Positions 56,589 through 64,000 of a stretch of DNA of 64,000 nt are shown here, piece by piece. The notes beneath the pieces were generated by a model that made no database searches, was not told the DNA's origin, and was given only the letters and a program-made list of their open reading frames with translations. The position numbers and the translations under genes were made by a program. The stretch is taken from positions 3,736,001 to 3,800,000 of the forward strand of contig NZ_ARWA01000001.1 in assembly GCF_000385335.1 (NCBI RefSeq), given 5' to 3'. Origin of the DNA: Methyloferula stellata AR4. GTDB taxonomy: Bacteria > Pseudomonadota > Alphaproteobacteria > Rhizobiales > Beijerinckiaceae. Position 1 is the first letter of the stretch, and every line of letters starts with the position of its first letter.

Positions 56589-57083
56589 ATGTCCCGCCCT
56601 TTCGATCGCCTGGACGAGCCTCTTTCTCTACGGGGGTCGAAGCCGCAGTTCGCCTATCCGGAAAGGCCGCAATCGATCCTGGAGGCTCAAAAGGTCGATA
56701 GGCTTTCAGCGCGCAGCGGCGCGGTCACTTATACAGTGACCGATAGTCCGCCCAAGCCGAACGGCCAGGACCGGCGCGACCCGCCTCGGAAACGGACGCG
56801 GCTGCGCTGCGGCAAGATTCTGGATCAGCACGGCAAGTTTCTGATCGAATGCCAAGTCCACGACCGGACGGCGGTGGGCGCGCATCTGCGCCTCATAAAG
56901 CCGATCGGCCTGCCCCGCCACATCAAGTTCTTCGATGACGAGCAAGGCGTCGTTCTGGACGCCGACGTGATCTGGCGCAAAAAGGGTGAGGTCGGCATTC
57001 AGTTTTGGACGAAGTTGAACGGGCAGACCACCCGGTCAGGGCTTCGCAGCACGCTCGGCGGCAAATATTACGCTGTGACCTGA
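56589..57083 (+). CDS. PilZ-domain protein (possible c-di-GMP receptor)
   Basis: 164 residues. A disordered lead of 50 residues is followed by a PilZ domain: RRDPPRKRTR provides the RxxxR motif and DRTAVGAHL the (D/N)xSxxG motif with Thr for Ser. Both parts are needed for c-di-GMP binding, so binding is plausible. It faces the flagellar cluster convergently, which fits a role in the motile-sessile switch; this link is an inference. Confidence 0.8.
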   Translation: MSRPFDRLDEPLSLRGSKPQFAYPERPQSILEAQKVDRLSARSGAVTYTVTDSPPKPNGQDRRDPPRKRTRLRCGKILDQHGKFLIECQVHDRTAVGAHLRLIKPIGLPRHIKFFDDEQGVVLDADVIWRKKGEVGIQFWTKLNGQTTRSGLRSTLGGKYYAVT

Positions 57084-57120
57084 AGAAGCGAACCCGAAAG
57101 CGGGACGCTGTCTTAGCCAT

Positions 57121-57747
57121 TTATTGATCTTCGATGATGCCGGCCGACGTCACGACCACCCAATGCCCGCCGCGCCGGTCGATCGAGAGAACCTGATCGC
57201 CATTCGGCATGAGACTTCCGCTTTCAACGATAAAATGTCCGGTCGGGCCTGAGATGGTCGCTATGCCGCCGCGCACGCTGCGCAACACATAATCCTTCAG
57301 CGGGAGGCGCGGCCCTTGCGGCACATCGCCGGCACTATCGGCCGGGCGCGCCAATGGCCTGACCGTTCCCGTCGCCATAAAATCGATGTTGGGATGGGGA
57401 GAACGGTCGGCCGTCTGGTTGCCTGGGGCTCCATTGGGCGCTCCAAGCGGATGCAGCGGCCGCGTAAACAATAATAGATATTCGGAGCCGCCGAAGGTCG
57501 GATCGGGAATATCTGCCCTCATCATTGCGAAGGCGAAGACCACCGAGGCCAATGCCATGCCGGCGCCGGTCGCGCCGAGGCCGAAATCGGCTATGCGCCG
57601 CAATGCGCGCCTGCGCATGCCGTAGGACGTACGCCACTGCACCAGCCGTTTGCCCTGATCGGCGCTCGCGGTGCTCATGAGCGGCGGATCCAAATCCGGT
57701 ATCGTATAGTCCGGTATCAAATAGTCCGGTGTCATGTTGCGCGGCAT
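57121..57747 (-). CDS. uncharacterised membrane-anchored protein, end of flagellar operon
   Basis: 208 residues. A repeated Asp/Pro/Tyr lead (PDYLIPDYTIPDLDPP), then a basic stretch and one membrane span (LGATGAGMALASVVFAFAMM), then a periplasmic region ending with a small beta-rich module (IATISGPTGHFIVESGSLMP). That end looks like a pilot or anchor domain. It is 37 bp after the preceding flagellar-operon gene and convergent with the PilZ gene. Confidence 0.65.
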   Translation of the reverse strand: MPRNMTPDYLIPDYTIPDLDPPLMSTASADQGKRLVQWRTSYGMRRRALRRIADFGLGATGAGMALASVVFAFAMMRADIPDPTFGGSEYLLLFTRPLHPLGAPNGAPGNQTADRSPHPNIDFMATGTVRPLARPADSAGDVPQGPRLPLKDYVLRSVRGGIATISGPTGHFIVESGSLMPNGDQVLSIDRRGGHWVVVTSAGIIEDQ

Positions 57748-57784
57748 TGTGACTTAAACCTCGACGGAGGCCCCAATCTGTCGG

Positions 57785-58387
57785 CTACCCGATAAACTCG
57801 GCCGCCTCGCGAAGAGACGGGAAGCGGCGCAGTCCCAGTAATGTCTCGATCTCGATGCTTCCGTCGCCGAAAAGCACATAAGCGCGATCCTTCAACAAGC
57901 CGCGTTCGACGATCTTGCCGCGCGGCTTGGCGCCGGCGGCCGGAGCGGGTTTCGGCGCCTGCGCTGCGGCCGAATTGGAAACGGCCGGGCTAGAAACTGA
58001 TCTATAGGTTTGCGCCGGCGTGGCGACACGCGGCGCCGTCTCGGCTTGCGCAAGAGAACGATCGAAGTCCTGGCGCTTAGCCGTCCTCTCAAGCACGGAA
58101 TCGAAAAAGCGATTGAGCGCGCTGAAGCCCGTTTGCAACAGACCAAGGATGGCAAGTCCGAAGCCCGTCAAAATCGTGCACTGCGCGACGACGGCCGTGC
58201 TGATGGACATGACAGCTGGAGACACATGGCCCGCAACACGGGTGACGATATCGGCGAGTGAGACGCCCGAAAAAAGCAGCGTCCAGCCGAACGTCACGAT
58301 GATCAAACCGATCCACGTCAGTTTGCCGAATTGCAAGGTCCGCGCCTTTCGGCTGGAGGGATTGCCGGTGGATGAGAAAAATGTCAC
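57785..58387 (-). CDS. uncharacterised two-span membrane protein of the flagellar operon
   Basis: 200 residues. Two membrane spans (about 23-45 and 65-90), a helical stretch with RFFDSVLERTAKRQDF, an Ala/Pro linker, and a conserved-looking C-terminus RGLLKDRAYVLFGDGSIEIE. Not recognised. It overlaps the FliL-like gene by four bases (58384-58387), so it is translated with it. Confidence 0.68.
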   Translation of the reverse strand: MTFFSSTGNPSSRKARTLQFGKLTWIGLIIVTFGWTLLFSGVSLADIVTRVAGHVSPAVMSISTAVVAQCTILTGFGLAILGLLQTGFSALNRFFDSVLERTAKRQDFDRSLAQAETAPRVATPAQTYRSVSSPAVSNSAAAQAPKPAPAAGAKPRGKIVERGLLKDRAYVLFGDGSIEIETLLGLRRFPSLREAAEFIG

Positions 58388-58836
58388 CGCGAAATGTCCT
58401 CTTTGGATATGTAGTTGAATTCTTCCACGAGCACGTCTTTCACCATGGGGCTATTCAACCGGACATTGACCTTGTCGACGAGATTTTTGGTCAATGTGGC
58501 AATGTCATATTTTTCGAGATGCCTGAAATCCAACTTGTCGTCGGCGTAAAGCGTTTTGAAAGCCTCATCGAGAAGGAAGGCTTCTATCGGAACGGTCGCC
58601 TGCTTCTTGTTGTCGGTATTGGACGTATAGGCGAACTGGGCGATCACATAGCCTTGTACAGCGCCATTCGCGATCATCGGCACGTTGATCGGGCGCGTCT
58701 TCTCGTAATCCGTCTTATCGATCGCCGCCTGGGCGGCCGCCTCGGCGTGATGCATCTTCACGTTAATCATCGTATAGGCGGACAAGAGCGTGACGGCGCA
58801 AATCCAGAGGCAGCTTATGACAAGCCTTGCCATCAT
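58384..58836 (-). CDS. FliL-like membrane protein of the flagellar operon
   Basis: 150 residues. One N-terminal membrane span (LVISCLWICAVTLLSAYTMI) then a periplasmic domain. The end VDKVNVRLNSPMVKDVLVEE followed by FNYISKED matches the FliL pattern (...in..l....v.dV.f.eF.i), and the preceding VPIEAFLLDEAF fits too. FliL supports the stator and motor torque. It overlaps both neighbours by four bases. Identity is by motif pattern only. Confidence 0.65.
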   Translation of the reverse strand: MMARLVISCLWICAVTLLSAYTMINVKMHHAEAAAQAAIDKTDYEKTRPINVPMIANGAVQGYVIAQFAYTSNTDNKKQATVPIEAFLLDEAFKTLYADDKLDFRHLEKYDIATLTKNLVDKVNVRLNSPMVKDVLVEEFNYISKEDISR

Positions 58837-59186
58837 CCTCTATCCTGGCTCATCCGCTTTGAATAAGTGCCGTCGGAGTCGCGTTCCTGAATCGCATACG
58901 CGATTATGTCGGACACCGCGTGCACCGCCCGCATATGGATTTCGAGAATCGAAAGGTTCTTCTCCAACTTGCCCCGCAGGCGATGCAGAGGGCCTTGCGC
59001 GAATTCGAGCGCCTCCTCGTCAAGGACGCGCATGGTCCGGCTCAATTCAAGCACGCCATGGCGTTTCTTGTGATTGAACTCGGAAAGATCCACACCCGTA
59101 TGCTGTTGCAAGGCTGCCGTTTCGGCATCAAGGACACATTCGAGACGTTCGATCGTATTCAGAAAGGCGTCGAGCATAGCGGTCAT
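58833..59186 (-). CDS. FlgN-like flagellar export chaperone
   Basis: 117 residues, all helical. FLNTIERLECVLDAETAALQ followed by LSEFNHKKRHGVLELSRTMR is the FlgN-type coiled arrangement; the C-terminus is LEIHMRAVHAVSDIIAYAIQ. FlgN guards hook-associated proteins before export. It overlaps the rod-binding gene by four bases and the next gene likewise. Confidence 0.75.
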   Translation of the reverse strand: MTAMLDAFLNTIERLECVLDAETAALQQHTGVDLSEFNHKKRHGVLELSRTMRVLDEEALEFAQGPLHRLRGKLEKNLSILEIHMRAVHAVSDIIAYAIQERDSDGTYSKRMSQDRG

Positions 59187-59704
59187 GAGGAGGACTCAGG
59201 CGTTTGCGGATCGGCTACGGGCAATGGCGCGATCATATTGTTATGCGGCAGGCCATTGCTTATCTGGGGCGCGTGTGCCGCTTTGGACTTCGGCACAAGG
59301 CCGAGATCAATCATCTTCGCCGTCTGCTTGCCCAATTGCTCGGCCAGCATGGATCTCCAGACATCGCCAGCCATGCCGCTGCCCAGAGTCGCGTCATGCG
59401 GCAAGGTCGTCTCGAACAGATTCTGGAAGACGAGCGCCTCAAGGCCTTTATAAGCCCTCGTCCGCGCATCCGTCGGATCTGCGTGGCCGATGCCCGGCGA
59501 GCCGCCCATCATGCCCAATCGCGTCCGCAGATCGGCCGTATTCTCCAAGGGCGGGGACAGATTCTCGAGAACGCCGGAGAAATCGCCGCCGGCCGCGTCG
59601 GGGGCGCCCATCTGTACGAGCCGTTGCGAAGCGGCCATGGATTTCACCGGATCCGCCGCTTGCGCCACATCGAGAACAATATCTGAAGGCGGCTGAATGG
59701 ACAA
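59183..59704 (-). CDS. FlgJ-type rod-binding protein without muramidase domain
   Basis: 173 residues. The rod-binding domain (about 80-130) reads RAYKGLEALVFQNLFETTLP and MAGDVWRSMLAEQLGKQTAK, the classical FlgJ N-terminal signature with the EALVFQ start and a WRSMLAEQ end. No peptidoglycan hydrolase domain follows, as is usual for alphaproteobacteria. The first 75 residues are disordered. Confidence 0.86.
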   Translation of the reverse strand: MSIQPPSDIVLDVAQAADPVKSMAASQRLVQMGAPDAAGGDFSGVLENLSPPLENTADLRTRLGMMGGSPGIGHADPTDARTRAYKGLEALVFQNLFETTLPHDATLGSGMAGDVWRSMLAEQLGKQTAKMIDLGLVPKSKAAHAPQISNGLPHNNMIAPLPVADPQTPESSS

Positions 59705-59755
59705 AGACGATCCCTCACAGGCGTAAGTAGTACTGCTCAGGGTGACGGACCAAGC

Positions 59756-60154
59756 TTACCGGGGGCTTGCGTGGCGGCGGTGGCCAAGTAGTTCGAGAAT
59801 TTCTCGGAGCTCCTGGCGTTCGCGCTCTTGCCGCGCCTCGTCTTCAAGCTCGTCGCCCATACGCTGCATCTGGCCGACGCGGCGCAACTCCTCGAGAGTC
59901 TTGTCCGCTTGCTCTTGTTTCGCCGTCGAGACCTGGGCTTTTTCCTCGCTGATGCTGCGCAGCCGCCGCATCAGGGCATTGCCAAACAAAGCCGCATAGG
60001 CCCCATCCTCATCGACGAAGCGAAGCAGGCTCTCGTGGCGTGCCTGCAAGGCGTCTTCCCGCCGTTCAAGCCCGGCAAGCTTCCATTGCGCCAGGCGATG
60101 GAGCTGGGCTTGCACCGAAAGGATGCGCTGCACGGCGCGAAGACGATTCGCCAC
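59756..60154 (-). CDS. FliJ-like flagellar coiled-coil protein
   Basis: 132 residues, almost entirely charged coiled coil (RLRAVQRILSVQAQLHRLAQ to RQERERQELREILELLG). Its place after fliR and before the rod-binding gene, its size and helical form suggest the FliJ-type stalk or a related export factor; identity is by context. Confidence 0.6.
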   Translation of the reverse strand: MANRLRAVQRILSVQAQLHRLAQWKLAGLERREDALQARHESLLRFVDEDGAYAALFGNALMRRLRSISEEKAQVSTAKQEQADKTLEELRRVGQMQRMGDELEDEARQERERQELREILELLGHRRHASPR

Positions 60155-60160
60155 TTGACG

Positions 60161-60916
60161 TCACCCCGTCCGAAGCCAGGTCTCAAAGCCCGCCATGAAC
60201 AATTCGATAAATTGCTTGAAGCTGAAGTAGAAAAGAAAAAGGCCGCCGGCGACGATGAAAGGCGCCGATATGAAGAAAATCGGAATCTGCGGCGTGAGCT
60301 TGTTCGTCAGTCCCACCGAGAGGTTCACGATGATCGCGAAGGCGATGAAGGGCGAACTCACCCGCAACGAAAGAAAGAAGGCTTTAGACAGGCAATCGGC
60401 GATCTGAATGAGACCGAATTGCGCTCCGAATCCGGTGGACACCGGAAGGGCCTGATATGACGCGACGATGCCATGCAGGATCTCCCAATGCAGATCCATC
60501 ACAAACAGCAAGACCGTCGCCGTCAATGTAATCAGGGTCGAAATGGCAGGCAAAGGCTCCATCTCGTCGATCGGCGCGCCAAGCGCGCTCGAAAGGCCAA
60601 TGCCCATCGCGATCGAAGTCGCCAAAGTTTCGAGCGCCGCGAAAAAAATCCGCCCGAGAAAGCCGATCAAAATGCCGATCAACACTTCCGATAGAAGAAG
60701 CTTGATGAGTTCGATGGCCGAAGCATGAATGAAAGAAGGCTGAACTTCCGGGCCCAGCAAGGGCGTCAAGGCCAAGGTGATCGACAAAGCCACGAAGAGT
60801 CTGACATTGACCGGAACACGGTCGCTGGAAAATCCCGGCATCAGCATGAGACAAGAGCCGATGCGGCAGAACAGGACGAAAACCGACAAAACCGCGTTGG
60901 AACCAATATCCGTCAT
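60161..60916 (-). CDS. fliR: flagellar export apparatus protein FliR
   Basis: 251 residues, five to six membrane spans. Characteristic stretches: [32 protein letters not shown], and [20 protein letters not shown]. It forms the export gate with FliP, FliQ, FlhA and FlhB. It starts four bases inside flhA (ATGA). Confidence 0.95.
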   Translation of the reverse strand: MTDIGSNAVLSVFVLFCRIGSCLMLMPGFSSDRVPVNVRLFVALSITLALTPLLGPEVQPSFIHASAIELIKLLLSEVLIGILIGFLGRIFFAALETLATSIAMGIGLSSALGAPIDEMEPLPAISTLITLTATVLLFVMDLHWEILHGIVASYQALPVSTGFGAQFGLIQIADCLSKAFFLSLRVSSPFIAFAIIVNLSVGLTNKLTPQIPIFFISAPFIVAGGLFLFYFSFKQFIELFMAGFETWLRTG

Positions 60917-63003
60917 GAGATGGAGCCGAGCGATTTGATCTCGATTCCCCGCGCGATTTCAAGATGCGACAGAACCGGAAGCGTCGCAAAGAGGCGTTCT
61001 ACCACCATGCGCACATAAGGCCGCGCTTCCGGGGTCGCGACGAGCACAAAATTATGACCCTGATCCATCCGCTCGCGGATCGCCGCCGAGGCTTCCGTGC
61101 CGAATTGCTCGACCATGGCCGGATCGAGGTCGAATTCGATGATGTCGCCTTTCGCATCCCGCTTCAGGCTTTGATGAAAGGTCAGATCCCATCGATTGCC
61201 GAGACGCAGAACTTTCAGCACATTATTATCCATCAAATCGCCGCAGATCTGCTGCGCGATGCGCATGCGGACATGTTCGGCGACCTGTTCCGCCCGCCGC
61301 ACATGCGGCGCGATCTCCGCGATCGCTTCGAGAATCAAATGCAGGTTTCGAATGGAAACGCGCTCGGCGAGCAGAAGCTTTAAAACGGCCTGCAAGCCAG
61401 AGTAGGAAATCTGTCCGGGGCATATATCGTCGATCAGCCGCTTATATTCCGGACCGAGACGGTCAAACAGCGCGCGCATGTCCTTGTAAGAGAGAAGCTG
61501 CGACAGGTTATTGCGGATGACTTCGCTGAGATGCGTGAGCATCACCGAGAGATTATCGATCGGATTGAAGCCATTGCGCTTGAGCTCGCCGGTGAAGGCT
61601 TCCGAAACCCAGACGGCCTTCATGCCGAACGCCGGTTCGCGCACCGGGTCACCAGGCACATCCGGCTCATGACCGTCGCCGATGATGACCATCAGATCGC
61701 CGATTCGCATCTCCTGCATGGCGACGATAGTTCCGTGAATTTTGATCTGATAGGACTTCGAGGGGATCGTAAGGCTGTCCGACAGTTTGATTTCGGGAAC
61801 GACGAAGCCATATTGCTTGGCGAATTTGCGGCGCATCTTTGCGACGCGATGCGCGAGCTCGCTCTGGCTGGTCAGCAGCCTCCCCGCGAGCTGTTTGCCG
61901 AGGCAAAGTTCGATCTCCGACGTTTTCAAGGATTCTTTGACGGATTCCTTTGCTTCTTTTTGCACACGTGCTTCGACCTCGGCGATCTTCGAAGATTCTT
62001 CCGCCTCGGCCCGCATCCGGCGAAGCGGGACCACATAGCCGAGCGAAGCGAAGACGCCGCCAAGCAAGGCGAAAGGCAGAAACGGCAGCCCTGGGATGAG
62101 TGCCAGAAGCACCATCAGCAGAGCTGCGACGAAGAGCGCACGCGGATATTTGATGAGCTGGCTCAGAACCGCCTGCTCTGTCGAGCCGCGGGTTCCGCCC
62201 TTTGACACGAGCAAGGCGGCGGCCAACGAAACGATCAGGGCCGGCACCTGCGATACGAGACCGTCGCCGACCGAAAGCTTGGTGAACACATCGGCCGCTT
62301 CGCTAAGCGGCATGTTGTGGCGGGTCGTGCCGATGACGATGCCGCCAAAAATATTCACGGCCAGAATGATGATGCCGGCGATCGCATCGCCGCGCACGAA
62401 TTTGGAAGCGCCGTCCATCGAACCGAAGAAGGAGCTTTCTTCTTCAAGCTCCCGCCGGCGGCGCTGTGCTTCCTTGTCGTCGATCAGACCGGCGTTCAGA
62501 TCCGCATCGATGGCCATCTGCTTGCCGGGTATGGCGTCGAGCGTAAACCTCGCTCCAACCTCGGCGATACGCGTGGCACCCTTGGTGATCACGACGAAAT
62601 TGACGGTCATCAAGATCGCGAAGACGATCAGACCGATCACGAAATCGCCGCTCATCACGAGCTTTGAAAAGCCGCCGATGATATAGCCGGCCGCCGTCAC
62701 GCCCTCCGGTCCGTGCGAGAGGATGAGACGCGTCGTCGCGATATTGAGCGCAAGACGCAAGAGAGTCACGACCAGCAGGATCGTCGGGAACGCGGAAAAA
62801 TCGAGCGGCCGCTGGATCCACAAGGCGACCATCAGGACCAGCACGGACATAGCGATCGAAAACGCCAGACCGAGATCGATCAGAAAGGCCGGGACCGGCA
62901 GGAAGAAGATGGACAGGATCGCGACAATGCCGATGGCAAAGCCGATATCGCGCCGGCTCTTTGGATCCGCGACGGCGGAGCTGGTCAATAAGGCTTCCGC
63001 CAT
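60913..63003 (-). CDS. flhA: flagellar export gate protein FlhA
   Basis: 696 residues. Eight membrane spans in the first 330 residues with the FHIPEP region ([40 protein letters not shown]), then a cytoplasmic domain with [20 protein letters not shown] and [19 protein letters not shown]. It drives protein export. The ATG at 63003 lies 201 bp after fliQ. Confidence 0.97.
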   Translation of the reverse strand: MAEALLTSSAVADPKSRRDIGFAIGIVAILSIFFLPVPAFLIDLGLAFSIAMSVLVLMVALWIQRPLDFSAFPTILLVVTLLRLALNIATTRLILSHGPEGVTAAGYIIGGFSKLVMSGDFVIGLIVFAILMTVNFVVITKGATRIAEVGARFTLDAIPGKQMAIDADLNAGLIDDKEAQRRRRELEEESSFFGSMDGASKFVRGDAIAGIIILAVNIFGGIVIGTTRHNMPLSEAADVFTKLSVGDGLVSQVPALIVSLAAALLVSKGGTRGSTEQAVLSQLIKYPRALFVAALLMVLLALIPGLPFLPFALLGGVFASLGYVVPLRRMRAEAEESSKIAEVEARVQKEAKESVKESLKTSEIELCLGKQLAGRLLTSQSELAHRVAKMRRKFAKQYGFVVPEIKLSDSLTIPSKSYQIKIHGTIVAMQEMRIGDLMVIIGDGHEPDVPGDPVREPAFGMKAVWVSEAFTGELKRNGFNPIDNLSVMLTHLSEVIRNNLSQLLSYKDMRALFDRLGPEYKRLIDDICPGQISYSGLQAVLKLLLAERVSIRNLHLILEAIAEIAPHVRRAEQVAEHVRMRIAQQICGDLMDNNVLKVLRLGNRWDLTFHQSLKRDAKGDIIEFDLDPAMVEQFGTEASAAIRERMDQGHNFVLVATPEARPYVRMVVERLFATLPVLSHLEIARGIEIKSLGSIS

Positions 63004-63203
63004 GGTCTCCCGCGCTTTGCTCTATTCACGCCGCGGCGTCAAAGCCCCGGCCGAATCCCTCCGGCGCGATGTGCCGGGCGGGAAGACCAAAGTCCACTTT
63101 CGGCCGGCGAGGGCTGTCGCCCAACGCCGCGGTTCATGAGCCTTTGTGCAAGTTGAAGCTTGTGCCAAGGTGGCGGTTCGGCGAGGCGCCACCAGACCAG
63201 GGC

Positions 63204-63470
63204 TCAATAGCCCTTTTCAATCCGGGAATAGACCTGCTCGGTAAAAGCATAAACTTGCCCACCAATAAATGGCGCGGCCAAAGTCATGACGACGAAAATC
63301 GCCAGAATTTTCGGAACGAAGGTCAGCGTCATCTCTTGGATTTGCGTCAAAGCCTGAAACAGCGCGATGACCACGCCGACGCCCATGGCGGTCCCGACCG
63401 CCGGCCCGGAGCCTAGAATGATCGTCCAAACCGCGGAGCGGATAATTTCGAGAGCGTCGGCTTCGTTCAT
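63204..63470 (-). CDS. fliQ: flagellar export gate protein FliQ
   Basis: 88 residues with two membrane helices (IILGSGPAVGTAMGVGVVIA and VPKILAIFVVMTLAAPFIGG) and the typical centre ALFQALTQIQEMTLTFVPK. It overlaps flgD by four bases. The 200 bp to flhA contain no gene. Confidence 0.95.
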   Translation of the reverse strand: MNEADALEIIRSAVWTIILGSGPAVGTAMGVGVVIALFQALTQIQEMTLTFVPKILAIFVVMTLAAPFIGGQVYAFTEQVYSRIEKGY

Positions 63471-63892
63471 TGAGACGCCGTCGGATTGCTGATCGTTATG
63501 CCATTGGCAAGCGACATCGTGCTTCCGTTCGTCAGTGTCGCCGTCGCCGTTCCGTCGCTTGCGATCGTCACCGATGCGACAGTGCCGCTCGTCTTGCCAT
63601 CCGCCGACGCCACATTTTTTCCGATGAGGCTGTCGGCTTGAGACAGCGTCGAAGAGGTGAGCATGGCGCTCAGCGTCGTATTGGTCTGCACCTGCTGCTC
63701 AACCTGCGAAAACGATGCGAGCTGGCTCATATATTGAGTCGGATCGGTTGGCTGGGTCGGATCCTGATTTTTCAGCTCGGCGATCAGCAGTTGCAAAAAC
63801 TCATTATAATTGACAGTGGGCGTCGATGCTGTCGAGGAACTCGACGACGAAGACGTACTTGACGTTGACGAGTTGACTGGGCTCACTGTCAT
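63467..63892 (-). CDS. flgD: flagellar hook-assembly scaffold protein FlgD
   Basis: 141 residues from ATG 63892, preceded by AAAGGTG. A Ser/Thr-rich secretion lead (VNSSTSSTSSSSSSST) is followed by the FlgD core NYNEFLQLLIAELKNQDPTQ and MSQLASFSQVEQQVQTNTTL. It is a short form without the large C-terminal fibronectin-like part. It is the first gene of the flgD-fliQ-flhA-fliR run in this window; upstream genes are beyond the edge. Confidence 0.94.
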   Translation of the reverse strand: MTVSPVNSSTSSTSSSSSSSTASTPTVNYNEFLQLLIAELKNQDPTQPTDPTQYMSQLASFSQVEQQVQTNTTLSAMLTSSTLSQADSLIGKNVASADGKTSGTVASVTIASDGTATATLTNGSTMSLANGITISNPTASQ

Positions 63893-64000
63893 GATGGCAC
63901 CTTTAAGCTGCTTGGTTGGGTGAAACGGCCATTCCACTCATGATTTCGGCTTCTATTGAAAATAAGCCCCGAATGCATTTCAAAGCTTCGAAGATTCGGT

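Overview
The window looks like chromosomal DNA of a high-GC alphaproteobacterium of the order Hyphomicrobiales (Rhizobiales), perhaps Beijerinckiaceae or Methylocystaceae. The evidence is a circularly permuted two-piece tmRNA with tag ANDNYAPVAVAA, the sspB-DUF4169-RHH group, a thyA-GNAT-folA-hflK-hflC-degP run, a very large coiled-coil protein resembling the growth-pole-ring family, a Rhizobiales-type flagellar gene order (flgD-fliQ-flhA-fliR), and several families of intergenic palindromes typical of the group. The family assignment is inference.

Layout. 1-2.2 kb: the start of a divergent Cu/Zn superoxide dismutase gene, then a cupredoxin, a P19-type periplasmic iron protein and a small membrane protein; this resembles a ferrous-iron uptake cluster without an FTR1 permease. 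2.3-3.4 kb: a small helix-turn-helix protein and an SDR enzyme. 3.4-4.6 kb: gene-poor, with a strong terminator and a palindromic repeat, ending at tRNA-Asp. 4.7-10.8 kb: two small envelope proteins, an aldo/keto reductase, a P-loop kinase, a divergent MATE/MarR pair, an SDR and a DUF924 protein. 10.9-14.5 kb: an AsmA-family protein. 14.6-16.1 kb: the trans-translation and proteolysis region (ssrA, sspB, DUF4169, RHH), all on the minus strand. 16.2-26.6 kb: CPBP protease, thymidylate synthase, dihydrofolate reductase, HflKC, DegP and CIRCE-controlled groESL. 27-32.3 kb: IHF alpha, a BclA-like peptide ABC transporter, a cytochrome c, an amidase with a lipoprotein, and RNase P RNA. 32.3-40.8 kb: the giant polar-scaffold candidate, a divergent Hpt protein, a ferredoxin with its reductase, and a DUF1778/GNAT toxin-antitoxin pair. 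40.8-50 kb: Ohr, YcjF/YcjX, SixA, DUF1328, and a polyamine-synthase-like membrane protein translationally coupled to an exported isoaspartyl methyltransferase. 50.2-53.4 kb: a solitary, AT-richer fused restriction-modification gene, probably acquired. 53.6-56.3 kb: modABC. 56.6-63.9 kb: a PilZ protein and a minus-strand flagellar cluster.

The genes are mostly housekeeping and envelope functions. The accessory parts are the restriction-modification gene, the toxin-antitoxin pair and the intergenic palindromes. The least explained parts are the iron-like trio at the start, the coupled methyltransferase/polyamine-synthase-like pair, the uncharacterised membrane proteins at the end of the flagellar operon, and several structured repeats, one of which occurs as two inverted copies whose tip stem differs by compensating changes.
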